From NCBI GenBank assembly GCA_024235835.1, contig JACKLQ010000004.1, positions 62,001 through 126,000 on the forward strand: a stretch of DNA of 64,000 nt, read 5' to 3'. This document shows positions 8,476-16,778 of the stretch, piece by piece. The translations under genes and the position numbers were made by a program. How positions within the stretch are numbered: position 1 is the stretch's first letter; each line of letters starts with the position of its first letter. The DNA is from Thiobacillus sp. (GTDB taxonomy: Bacteria; Pseudomonadota; Gammaproteobacteria; Burkholderiales; Thiobacillaceae). The notes under the pieces are model-generated. The model was given only the letters and a program-made list of their open reading frames with translations, was not told the origin of the DNA and searched no databases.

Positions 8476-10374
8476 TTACCCGAACAGCAAGCCGTTCACC
8501 CGTTTCACAAACCCCGCCGGGTCCGCCAGCTGGCCCCCGTCCAGCAGCACGGCCTGGTCCATGAGCAGGCCGGCCAGTTCGTCGAAGCGGGCCTCCCCAG
8601 ATTCGTTCACCTCGCCTTCGATGCGCTTGAGCAGGGCGTGGTCCAGGTTCACTTCCAGGATGGGCTGGGTCTCGGGCACGGCCTGGCCCATGGTCTTGAG
8701 CATGCGGGCCAGATTGGCGTTCATGTCGCCCTCGTCTGCCACCAGGCAGGCGGGGGAATCCACCAGGCGCTGACTGACGCGCACGTCCTTGGCGCGGCCT
8801 TCCAGGGCCTTCTTGAGGCGTTCCAGTAAAGGCTTGGCTTCCTCGGCCTTGGCTGTCTCTTTAGCCTCTTCCTCCTTGTCCTCGCCGGCGATGGCGGACA
8901 GGTCCACCTGGCCCTTGGCCACGGACATGAGGGACTTGCCCTCGAACTCGAACAGGTTGGACACCAGCCATTCGTCCACCCGGTCCGTGAGCAGCAGGAC
9001 TTCCACGTCCTTCTTGCGGAACATCTCCAGGTGGGGGCTGGCCTTGGCGGCGGCCAGGGTCTCGGCGGTGAGGTAATAGATCTTGTCCTGGCCTTCCTTG
9101 GCGCGGGCCAGGTAGTCGGCGAGGCTGACGGTCTCCTCGTCCGTCCGGGTGGAGCGGAAGCGCAGCAGCTTGGCGATGCGGGCCTGGTTGACCCGATCCT
9201 CGCCCACGCCTTCCTTCAGCACCTGGCCGAAGTGTTCCCACACCTTCTTGTAGTCGTCGGCCCGGTTCTCGGCAATGTCATCAAGGAGGTCCAGGGTCTT
9301 GCGCACGCAACCGTTGCGGATCATCTCCATGTCCCGGGTCTCCTGGAGGATTTCCCGGGAGACGTTGAGGGGCAGGTCGGCGGCGTCGATGACCCCGCGC
9401 ACGAAGCGCAGGTAGGCGGGCATGAGCTTGCGGGCGTCTTCCATGATGAAGACCCGCTTCACGTAGAGCTTCACGCCCTGCTTGGCATCCCGGTCCCACA
9501 GGTCGAAGGGGGCATGGGCGGGGATATACAGCAGGGCCGTGTAGTCCTGGCGGCCTTCCACCTTCACGTGGGTCCAGACCAGGGGGTCTTCGTAGTCGTG
9601 GCCCACGTGCTTGTAGAAGGCCTTGTATTCGTCCTCGGTGATCTCGCTCTTGGGCCGGGTCCACAGGGCGTTGGCCTTGTTGGCGGTCTCGGATTCACCC
9701 TTCTCGTTGACGAACTCCACGGGTATGGCGATGTGGTCCGAGTAGTCGCGGATGATGGTCTTGAGGCGCCATTCCTCCAGGAACTCGGCCTCGTCCTCTT
9801 TCAGGTGCAGGGTGATCTCCGTACCGCGCTCGGCCTTCTCGATCGTCTCCAGGGTGTACTGGCCGGCGTCCTCCCCTTCCATGGCGCATTCCCAGCGTAC
9901 GCCATGTTCGGCGGTGAGGCCGGCGCGGCGGGTGGTCAGCGTGACCTTGTCGGCGACGATGAAGCTGGAATAGAAGCCCACGCCGAACTGGCCGATGAGC
10001 TGGGCGTCCTTCTTCTGGTCGCCGGTGAGCTTGCCAAAGAATTCCTTGGTGCCGGACTTGGCGATAGTACCGATGTGCTCGATCACCTCGGAGCGGCTCA
10101 TGCCGATGCCGTTGTCGCGGATGGTGATGGTCCTGGCGTCCTTCTCCACACTGACGCGGATCTTCAGCTCCGGGTCGGTTTCGTACAAGGCTGAATCGGT
10201 GAGAGCCTCGAAGCGCAGCTTGTCGGCGGCGTCGGAAGCGTTGGAGATCAGTTCCCGCAGGAAGATCTCCTTGTGGCTGTAGAGAGAGTGGATCATCAGG
10301 TGAAGCAGCTGCTTCACCTCGGCCTGGAAGCCCAGGGTTTCCTTGGCGACGGGTTCAGAGGTGGTCTCGGTCAT
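8476..10374 (-). CDS. htpG: Molecular chaperone HtpG (Hsp90)
   Basis: Cytosolic ATP-dependent chaperone, 632 residues, full length for the family. GHKL ATPase motifs are clear: NASDAADKLRFEAL near residue 45, RDNGIGMS near 89 and IGQFGVGFYSSF near 130. The middle domain and C-terminal dimerisation domain follow, with an acidic Lys/Glu linker at about 505-525. The ATG at 10374 is the only sensible start. It is monocistronic by position, with its own terminator. Confidence 0.97.
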   Translation of the reverse strand: MTETTSEPVAKETLGFQAEVKQLLHLMIHSLYSHKEIFLRELISNASDAADKLRFEALTDSALYETDPELKIRVSVEKDARTITIRDNGIGMSRSEVIEHIGTIAKSGTKEFFGKLTGDQKKDAQLIGQFGVGFYSSFIVADKVTLTTRRAGLTAEHGVRWECAMEGEDAGQYTLETIEKAERGTEITLHLKEDEAEFLEEWRLKTIIRDYSDHIAIPVEFVNEKGESETANKANALWTRPKSEITEDEYKAFYKHVGHDYEDPLVWTHVKVEGRQDYTALLYIPAHAPFDLWDRDAKQGVKLYVKRVFIMEDARKLMPAYLRFVRGVIDAADLPLNVSREILQETRDMEMIRNGCVRKTLDLLDDIAENRADDYKKVWEHFGQVLKEGVGEDRVNQARIAKLLRFRSTRTDEETVSLADYLARAKEGQDKIYYLTAETLAAAKASPHLEMFRKKDVEVLLLTDRVDEWLVSNLFEFEGKSLMSVAKGQVDLSAIAGEDKEEEAKETAKAEEAKPLLERLKKALEGRAKDVRVSQRLVDSPACLVADEGDMNANLARMLKTMGQAVPETQPILEVNLDHALLKRIEGEVNESGEARFDELAGLLMDQAVLLDGGQLADPAGFVKRVNGLLFG

Positions 10375-10409
10375 GACTGGGTATCTCCCCTGTTGTAAAC
10401 GTGGACTTA

Positions 10410-10515
10410 GATGAGGTTCAAGGGGCAGGATTCAAGGGGTAGGGCGATGGCTGTTTCCACCTTGGACCTTGCAGGCGCGTAGCGCCGGTCTTGTGTCTTG
10501 GGCCTTGCCCCTACC
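10410..10515. repeat. Low-complexity AAGGGGCA-type repeat region upstream of htpG
   Basis: The gap between htpG and the GGDEF/EAL gene holds repeated CAAGGGGCAG, CAAGGGGTAGGG and GGGCCTTGCCCCTA tokens in both orientations. Related tokens occur at 20521-20610 and inside the lipoprotein gene at about 31843-31872. Confidence 0.55.
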
Positions 10516-13291
10516 GCACCTTCCAGTCCATTTCCGGCCCCGGCTTGCCCAGCAGATAGCCCTGGACGTGGTCCACGCCGATTTCCCGCAGGATGGCCAG
10601 GGTTTCCTCGTCTTCCACGAATTCCGCCACGGTGGTCTTGCCGAAGCCCTGTACCGCGCTGTTGAGGGCCTGTACGAAAACCACGTCGTCCGGGTTCTTG
10701 GTGAGGTTCCTGATGAAGGAGCCATCGATCTTGACGAAGTCCACCGGCAGTTCCCGCAGGTACTGAAAGGAGCTGTAGCCCACGCCGAAGTCGTCCAGGC
10801 CGAAGGCGCAGCCCAGTTCCTTGAACTTGCCCATGATCCGCTTTGCGCCGGAAAAGTTGGCCAGGGCAGCGGTTTCGGTGATCTCGATCAGGAGCCGCTC
10901 GCCGGCGACATGGTGCCTGGCCAGGGCTGCCTGCATGGTTTCAAAGGAGACGTCGTCGTCGAAGCTGCGGCTGGACAGGTTGAGGGCGATCTTGGACTCC
11001 CGCCGGAGGGCGGCGGCGGCCACGGCCGCCTCCACGACCCAGCGGTCGATGCGACGGATGATGCCGGTGCTTTCGGCCACGTCGATGAACAAACCGGGCG
11101 GCACCAGCTTGCCGTCCCTGCCGACCAGGCGCAACAGGGCCTCGTAGTGGCTGAGTTCGCCGTCAGCGATGCGCGCGATGGGCTGGTAATGGAGGACGAA
11201 TCGGTTCTCCTCCAATGCGGCCTCCACCTCTTCTCGCCAATAGGCACGGCGGTCTGCCATCTCCCGGTAGGATTCCTCCTTTTCGGAAAAGAGGTGCCAT
11301 GACCCATGGCCCTTGGCCCGGGCATAGGCCAGGGCAAGTTCGGCGTTGCCGAGGAGGGCATCCGGGGTGTTGCCATGGTCTGGGTACAGCACCAGGCCCA
11401 CGCTGGCTGACAGGCTGCGCTTGACGATGCCCTCCTGGTCGCTGACATGCTGGGCCGCGACCCGGTTGAGCTGGCGGGCGATGAGAAGGGCGTCCGCCGT
11501 GCTCATTTCGGGAAACACCAGGGCGAACTCGTCGCTGCCCAGGCGGGCACTGAGGCTGGGGGCAGGCTTCAGGTTCTGGATGTGGCGGGCAAATATCAGC
11601 AGGATCCTGTCCCCGGCCTCGTGGCCATCCAGGTCGTTGAGGGAACGAAATTCGTCGATGTCGCAGACCAGCATGACACCCTTGCCGCCCCTGCCCAGCA
11701 GGGAATCGAACCGCCGCTTGAAGGTATGGCGGTTCAGCAGCCCCGTGACGCCATCGTGGTTGGCCAGCACTTGCAGGCGCTGTTCCGTCAAACGGTGCTC
11801 GGTCACGTCCAGGCCCACTGACAGGTACAAACGCTCGCCCCGTATGTCGTCCAGGCAGGAATGGAACCAGACCACATCCCTGAACTGGTGGGGAAGATCA
11901 CCTGACCCTGCCTGGGCGAAACTGCCCTCGCCACGAACGATATCTCCCGGGGTCATGCCTTGTATCTGACGCTGGTGCTCGGCGGCCTGGCTGGCGTTCA
12001 TGAAGAGATCGGTAAAGTGCTTGCCTACCAGTTGTTCCCTGCTCAGGCCACTATCCACCACGGCGAAGGCATTGGCCATGCGGATGCGGTAATCCTGGCC
12101 ATGCGTGACGATGAGCACTGGTGCGGTATCCAGCAAGCCCGCCACCAGGTCTCGTTCCTGTTCCAACTGGGCGGCCTGGTCTGCCAGGGCCTGCACATGG
12201 GCATGATCCGCCGCATCCAGGGCTTGGAGTTGATGCGCCAATTCACCAGCCAGCCGCTCCAGCCCATGCATTTCGTCCTTGATGGCATGTTCACCATGGG
12301 GAGATATGGCGTTGGCCACCTCGTCGAATCGTTCCTGGCCCAGGAGCGGCAACAGGCTGGAGACCTTCTTGATCCGCGCCATGGCGGGACGCAACAGGAA
12401 AAAAAGCACCAATAATGCGACCACCAATACGCCCCCGCCCCAGGCAAGGTTGCGCCAGGTAGCCACCTGGATGGTCTGGACAGCCTGGGTAACGTTGGCA
12501 ATGACACCGAGGTGCAATAGCCCATCCCCGGGAAGATCTGGAGGAAAAAGCATGACGTGCCAGGTATTTTCCCCCAGTGACACGGGCACGTAGGCCCCGC
12601 TCCGGGATTTCGCCCGGGCGGACTGGAGTATCAGACGCGTCGTCTCGCCTCCGCTCACGGACAGCACCCGCATGCCGGAGAGACTGCCGGTCACGGCGCC
12701 CGGCGTCGCTGCAAGCACAGCCACCTCGCCTTCGCCTAGCCGGCGCAGGTCCAGCACCAGGCTTTCCATCCCGGTGACCAGGGCCACGCCCCCCAGTGGC
12801 TTGCCTCGCTCTGCCGTGGGCAATACCAGCTGATGCACGCAGGCATCGCCACATGCCACCCAGGTCTGGGGCCTTTCGCTCCTGTCTGCCTGCCTGGCCA
12901 GGGCGGCCAGGCCGGGAACCGCCGCATCGCCCCATTGCCCAAGCACCCTCTGCTGCGGATCGAAGAAAACGAGGGCGCCCAAACCCTGCCCCATGCTCAA
13001 CTCAGGCCACAGGGGTTCCACTGCTTCCAGCAAGCGCTGGCTGTCGCCGGCTTTCATGGCTGCACGGATGGAGGGAGTCTCTGCCAACATGCGGGCAAGC
13101 ACCTGCAATCGGTCGTTCTGGGTGTTGAACAGTCGCCCGGCCATGATGCGCAGGCGGTCATGATAGAGCGCCTGGTCGGCATTGAACTGGTGGGTCAGTG
13201 CATATTGCTGCTGCAGGGAAAATAGCGCCGCCATGCAAGCCATGACCAGGCCGGCCAGCAGGATGATCTTCCAGCGAATGCTGAGGAACAT
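10511..13291 (-). CDS. Membrane sensor with PAS, GGDEF and EAL domains
   Basis: Probable cyclic di-GMP turnover enzyme with a periplasmic sensor. The ATG at 13291 has a good AGAGGAG site; 926 residues. A membrane segment (about 5-25), a periplasmic sensor of ~260 residues, a second membrane segment (about 300-325), a coiled linker, a PAS domain, GGDEF and EAL follow. The GGDEF signature reads ARLGSDEF, with Ser in place of the second Gly, so cyclase activity may be lost. EAL motifs are intact (YEALLRLVG, LIEITETAA, LDDFGVGYSS, DFVKIDG, EFVEDEE), so phosphodiesterase activity is likely. It follows a PstS-like protein and a porin on the same strand, which may supply or sense its ligand. Confidence 0.92.
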   Translation of the reverse strand: MFLSIRWKIILLAGLVMACMAALFSLQQQYALTHQFNADQALYHDRLRIMAGRLFNTQNDRLQVLARMLAETPSIRAAMKAGDSQRLLEAVEPLWPELSMGQGLGALVFFDPQQRVLGQWGDAAVPGLAALARQADRSERPQTWVACGDACVHQLVLPTAERGKPLGGVALVTGMESLVLDLRRLGEGEVAVLAATPGAVTGSLSGMRVLSVSGGETTRLILQSARAKSRSGAYVPVSLGENTWHVMLFPPDLPGDGLLHLGVIANVTQAVQTIQVATWRNLAWGGGVLVVALLVLFFLLRPAMARIKKVSSLLPLLGQERFDEVANAISPHGEHAIKDEMHGLERLAGELAHQLQALDAADHAHVQALADQAAQLEQERDLVAGLLDTAPVLIVTHGQDYRIRMANAFAVVDSGLSREQLVGKHFTDLFMNASQAAEHQRQIQGMTPGDIVRGEGSFAQAGSGDLPHQFRDVVWFHSCLDDIRGERLYLSVGLDVTEHRLTEQRLQVLANHDGVTGLLNRHTFKRRFDSLLGRGGKGVMLVCDIDEFRSLNDLDGHEAGDRILLIFARHIQNLKPAPSLSARLGSDEFALVFPEMSTADALLIARQLNRVAAQHVSDQEGIVKRSLSASVGLVLYPDHGNTPDALLGNAELALAYARAKGHGSWHLFSEKEESYREMADRRAYWREEVEAALEENRFVLHYQPIARIADGELSHYEALLRLVGRDGKLVPPGLFIDVAESTGIIRRIDRWVVEAAVAAAALRRESKIALNLSSRSFDDDVSFETMQAALARHHVAGERLLIEITETAALANFSGAKRIMGKFKELGCAFGLDDFGVGYSSFQYLRELPVDFVKIDGSFIRNLTKNPDDVVFVQALNSAVQGFGKTTVAEFVEDEETLAILREIGVDHVQGYLLGKPGPEMDWKVR

Positions 13292-13317
13292 CAAATCTCC
13301 TCTAAAGAAAACGAATG

Positions 13318-13384
13318 GCCGCCCCGAGTTTTCTTGTCCCCCTCGGGGGGCGGGCAGGGCAAGGCCCAGCCCTGGGGGCACTCA
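13318..13384. repeat. GC-rich palindromic repeat at the 3' end of the porin gene
   Basis: The sequence begins GCCGCCCCGAGTTTTCTTGTC, contains CCCCTCGGGGGG and ends GGGGGCACTCAG, where TCA is the porin stop codon on the minus strand. The element at 24957-25012 has the same ends (GCCGCCCCGAGTTTATTGTC ... GGGTACTCAG) and also supplies the stop of a minus-strand gene. Confidence 0.7.
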
Positions 13385-14581
13385 GAAGCGATAAGCGACT
13401 TGCAGGAGGATCATGTGCCAGTTCTTCTCGGGAGGTGGAGCCGGCGGCAGTATGGGGGTGTCCAGGGGCGACAGCCAGGCCGTACCCACGATGTCGTGGA
13501 CCTCCGCTGACAGGGACCAGTCCTTCCAGTCCCTGCGTGCACCCAGCACCCAGTCCTTGGAATAGAGCACATGGGCGGCCAACGGAGGATTGGCCGCAGC
13601 GAAGGCAGCACCGGACTTGTCATCCTTGTCAAAATAGAACTCATCCCGGCGCAGGTAGAAACGCAGGGCCGGCGTCAGCCGATAGGTGCCCTGGATATAC
13701 CAGGCTTCCACCGTATTGGGGTCCTCCGGACCCGCTCCACCCAGGCCATAGTTCCTGCCCCGGTTCTTTACCTGCTCGTATTCACCGGTGAGGCTCCACT
13801 TTTCCTCGTTCCATTCGATGGAAACCAACCTGGGCCGCAGGATGTTCTCGCCCGGGCCCAGCGGATCCAGCGACCCCGGCTTATACCGGGTGGTGACCTT
13901 GCCCAAGGACACCCCCAGGCGAAGCTTCCCCCCCCCCATCTCACCCATCACCTGGCCAAGCCAGGAGTTCCTGCCCTGGTAGACGCCCGGCATGGAACTC
14001 AACATGAATAGATACTCAAGATCTTCTGCGTCCGTTTCGGGTCGCATGGCGTTGAACCGCCAGGACACGTCCAAGTCGCCACGGGCATGGTTGCCGAACA
14101 GGGAAGCACCGGGGGAAGCGAGAAAGAAATTGCGGATGCGGTCCTGGTAGATGGACTGGGGCATGGTGATGCTGGGGCGGGTATGGGCCACATCCCGGGT
14201 GGTGTTGTACAGCCCATAGGGGTTCTTGACCTTGCCCAACTGGATGCCCAGCCGGTCGTCCTGTCCCTGATACAGGGTTCTGTCCACGAACGCATAGTCC
14301 ACCCTAAGGTCGCCTTCGTCGGTGTTGCCCGCCCAACGGGCCAGGGCCTGCCCCGAGAACAGCCAGTCGCCGTTCGGGCGATAGGAAACGTTCGCGCCCA
14401 TTTCCCGCATGTCCAAGCCAACACCGTCCTGGCTATGGCCACCCATCTCATTGCCATCTGTATGCACGGCGACCTGGCTGAAGAAACCATGGACCTGTAC
14501 GCCATCATCGGCATATGTCGCAGCCGCTAGCCCGGCCAGAAGGAGCATCCCAAGGACTCGTGCGCCGTTCCTATTCCACAT
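13382..14581 (-). CDS. Outer-membrane porin-like beta-barrel protein
   Basis: An exported 399-residue protein with an N-terminal signal peptide ending near TYADD, alternating beta-strand pattern throughout and a C-terminal AYRF with terminal Phe, as required for BAM-dependent barrel insertion. The substrate is unknown. Its start overlaps the end of the PstS-like gene by 11 bases, so the two are probably co-translated. The sensor with GGDEF/EAL domains follows about 90 bp downstream. This order suggests a ligand-binding, uptake and signalling unit, which is inference. Confidence 0.82.
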   Translation of the reverse strand: MWNRNGARVLGMLLLAGLAAATYADDGVQVHGFFSQVAVHTDGNEMGGHSQDGVGLDMREMGANVSYRPNGDWLFSGQALARWAGNTDEGDLRVDYAFVDRTLYQGQDDRLGIQLGKVKNPYGLYNTTRDVAHTRPSITMPQSIYQDRIRNFFLASPGASLFGNHARGDLDVSWRFNAMRPETDAEDLEYLFMLSSMPGVYQGRNSWLGQVMGEMGGGKLRLGVSLGKVTTRYKPGSLDPLGPGENILRPRLVSIEWNEEKWSLTGEYEQVKNRGRNYGLGGAGPEDPNTVEAWYIQGTYRLTPALRFYLRRDEFYFDKDDKSGAAFAAANPPLAAHVLYSKDWVLGARRDWKDWSLSAEVHDIVGTAWLSPLDTPILPPAPPPEKNWHMILLQVAYRF

Positions 14582-14990
14582 ACAGCACCCTGATAGTTGG
14601 ATTGTTATTGCCCTTGCTCACGTAGCCTATGGCGCCACGCGTAGCCGCGACCTTGGCGACCAACTCAGCCTCGGTGGCGACTTCCTCGGGGGCCTGGGCC
14701 ATACCCGAATACACCAGGCGATCCCAGGATTGCCGGAGCTGGTAGGGGTAAATATTGAGTTCTTCCTTGCAAAAAGCGCCGTGAACCGGGTGGCTGTCCG
14801 GCAGGACGAACACCCGGATCAGACTGCCGTCGGACCATTTGACCTGACGCATGCCGAAGATGGCACGGGCATTGGCCACCGAAAGTGAATTGACGGGCAC
14901 GCTCCTGTTGGCGATCACCTCCACGGCATCAACACGCCAGGCGGCCATCAGCAAGAGCATGCCTGTCAAAACCTTGCGCACTAAGCGCAT
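14571..14990 (-). CDS. Short PstS-like (phosphate ABC substrate-binding type) periplasmic protein
   Basis: 139 residues with a signal peptide (about 1-23, ending VDA). The mature part has the fold marks of small PBP-like proteins: VIANRSVP, NARAIFGMRQVKWSDG, FVLPDSHPVHGAFC, and GAIGYVSKG near the end. These standalone single-domain forms commonly sit beside porins and signalling proteins rather than with PstCAB, and no ABC permease is nearby. A role in sensing an anion for the downstream GGDEF/EAL protein is inference. Confidence 0.8.
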   Translation of the reverse strand: MRLVRKVLTGMLLLMAAWRVDAVEVIANRSVPVNSLSVANARAIFGMRQVKWSDGSLIRVFVLPDSHPVHGAFCKEELNIYPYQLRQSWDRLVYSGMAQAPEEVATEAELVAKVAATRGAIGYVSKGNNNPTIRVLYVE

Positions 14991-15038
14991 GCAACCCTCC
15001 CCAAGGTTGTTTCCCGCATGGTTAACCTAAAGGCTACT

Positions 15039-15845
15039 TCATTTCAGGCCCAGCACATCCTGCATGTCGAAAAGTCCCGTGGCCTGGCCGCGCAGAAACC
15101 GCGCGGCACGCAGGGCACCCAGGGCAAAGGTCATGCGGCTGGACGCCTTGTGGGTGATCTCCAGGCGCTCGCCGATGCCGGCGAACATCACGGTATGGTC
15201 CCCCACCACATCCCCGCCCCGCAAGGTAGCGAAACCGATGGTACTGGGGTCCCGTTCGCCGGTGACGCCTTCCCGACCGTAGACGGCGCATTCCTTCAGG
15301 TCGCGTCCCAGGGCTGCGGCCACCACTTCTCCCATGCGCAGGGCGGTGCCGGAGGGGGCATCCACCTTGTGGCGGTGGTGGGCCTCGACGATCTCGATGT
15401 CGAACCCCTCGTCCAGGACCCGGGCCGCCATGTCCAGCAGGCGCAGGGACAGATTGACGCCCACGCTCATATTGGGGGCGAAGACGATGGGGATGGACTT
15501 CGCCGCCGCGGCGATGGCCGCCTTGCCGGCGGCGTCGAAGCCGGTGGTGCCGATGACCAGGGACACCTTCTTCGACTCGCAGGCCTTCAGGTGGTGCAGG
15601 GTGGCCTCGGGGCGAGTGAAGTCGATGAGCACGTCCGCTCCATCCAGAGCCGTGTCCAGGTCCTGGGTGATGCGCCCCCCAAGATTGGTGCCCACCAGTT
15701 CGCCTGCGTCATGGCCCAGCCAGGGACTGCCGTCCCGTTCCAGGGCGCCGTGCAAGCCCATGTCCGCCGCCCCCGCCACGGCCTCCAGGAGGGCGCGGCC
15801 CATGCGTCCCGATGCCCCCGCGATGACCACCTTGGTTCCGCTCAC
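15039..15845 (-). CDS. dapB: 4-hydroxy-tetrahydrodipicolinate reductase
   Basis: NAD(P)H-dependent step of the lysine/diaminopimelate pathway, 268 residues. The N-terminal nucleotide-binding motif GASGRMGRAL is followed by DFTRPE, IGTTGF, APNMSVGVN and the catalytic signature HHRHKVDAPSGTAL. Its ATG overlaps the end of bamE by four bases, so the two are probably co-translated. Confidence 0.97.
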   Translation of the reverse strand: MSGTKVVIAGASGRMGRALLEAVAGAADMGLHGALERDGSPWLGHDAGELVGTNLGGRITQDLDTALDGADVLIDFTRPEATLHHLKACESKKVSLVIGTTGFDAAGKAAIAAAAKSIPIVFAPNMSVGVNLSLRLLDMAARVLDEGFDIEIVEAHHRHKVDAPSGTALRMGEVVAAALGRDLKECAVYGREGVTGERDPSTIGFATLRGGDVVGDHTVMFAGIGERLEITHKASSRMTFALGALRAARFLRGQATGLFDMQDVLGLK

Positions 15846-16213
15846 TGTGTCTCTCCTTCCGGCTTCTTCTCGGCTGGCTGGCCGGCAGCCACCACATCCC
15901 CTTCGATGCCTTTCAGCTTGTCGTCCTGGAACACCACGGTGACCCGGCGTTGCTCGACCGTCTTGCCTGCCTTCGCATAGCGGTAGACATAGTCCCAGCG
16001 GTTGGGATGGAAGGGATCCTGCACCATGGGCGAACCCAGGATGAAGCGCACCTGGGAAGGCGTCATGCCGGGCTTGAGCTTGTCCAGCATCTCCTGGGTG
16101 ATGGCATTGCCCTGCTGAATATCAATCTTGTAGGGGCTCAGCTTGTCGATGGGACTGGACCAGCCGCCACAACCGGCGAGGAGAAGCACGATAAGCGGGG
16201 GAAATATTCTCAT
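15842..16213 (-). CDS. bamE: Outer-membrane assembly lipoprotein BamE (SmpA/OmlA)
   Basis: Lipoprotein subunit of the BAM outer-membrane protein insertion complex, 123 residues. The ATG at 16213 gives a classic lipoprotein signal ending LLLAGC. The mature protein shows the BamE core GMTPSQVRFILGSPMVQDPF and WDYVYRY. A Lys/Glu/Pro-rich tail follows. It is divergent from fur, an arrangement conserved in many proteobacteria. A palindromic GCGCTATGATAGCGC (about 16246-16260) in the 90-bp gap contains a TATGAT -10-like hexamer facing fur. Confidence 0.95.
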   Translation of the reverse strand: MRIFPPLIVLLLAGCGGWSSPIDKLSPYKIDIQQGNAITQEMLDKLKPGMTPSQVRFILGSPMVQDPFHPNRWDYVYRYAKAGKTVEQRRVTVVFQDDKLKGIEGDVVAAGQPAEKKPEGETQ

Positions 16214-16303
16214 TTTGTGGCGCCGAGGCGTCGTGTTTGCAAGCCGCGCTATGATAGCGCGCAACACCCCAGCACTATAGACCCGTTTCCTGCCAAGACG
16301 ACG

Positions 16304-16756
16304 ATGTCAAATTCAGAACAACTCAAGACCATGGGGCTCAAGGCCACCGGCCCCAGGCTGAAGATACTCAACCTGTTCGAGCACACGGACCAGCGCCACC
16401 TCACGGCGGAGGACGTGTACCGGCTGCTGGCCCTGGAGAACGTGGATGTGGGCCTGGCCACGGTGTACCGGGTGCTTACCCAGTTCGAGCAGGCCGGTCT
16501 GCTCATCCGGCACCACTTCGATAACGACAAGGCGGTCTACGAGTTGAACCAGGGCGGGCATCACGACCATCTGCTTTGCATCCAGTGCGGCAAGGTGGAG
16601 GAGTTCTACGACCCGGAGATCGAGAAACGCCAGAAGGCCGTGGCCGCCGAACGAGGCTTCAAGCTGGCGGAGCACGCCCTATACCTGTACGTGGACTGTG
16701 TGAAGGAAAATTGCCCCAACAAGCGAAAAAAGGCCAAGGAGAAGAAGGAGGAATAA
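16304..16756 (+). CDS. fur: Ferric uptake regulator
   Basis: Iron-responsive repressor, 150 residues. The winged-helix DNA-binding half contains the motif GLATVYRVLTQFEQAG. The metal-binding half contains HHDHLLCIQCGKVEEF, with the first CxxC and His cluster of Fur. A second, wider Cys pair (CVKENC) lies before a very basic C-terminal tail. The start at 16304 matches the family N-terminus (LKxMGLKATGPRLKIL). Its neighbours bamE and recN are typical for beta- and gammaproteobacterial fur loci. Confidence 0.96.
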   Translation: MSNSEQLKTMGLKATGPRLKILNLFEHTDQRHLTAEDVYRLLALENVDVGLATVYRVLTQFEQAGLLIRHHFDNDKAVYELNQGGHHDHLLCIQCGKVEEFYDPEIEKRQKAVAAERGFKLAEHALYLYVDCVKENCPNKRKKAKEKKEE

Positions 16757-16778
16757 CCTCCCGCACCTACCTCCGGCG

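Noticed and set aside
13291..13381. Longer N-terminus for the GGDEF/EAL protein
   Set aside because: The extra residues are translated from a palindromic repeat, while ATG 13291 has a strong AGAGGAG.
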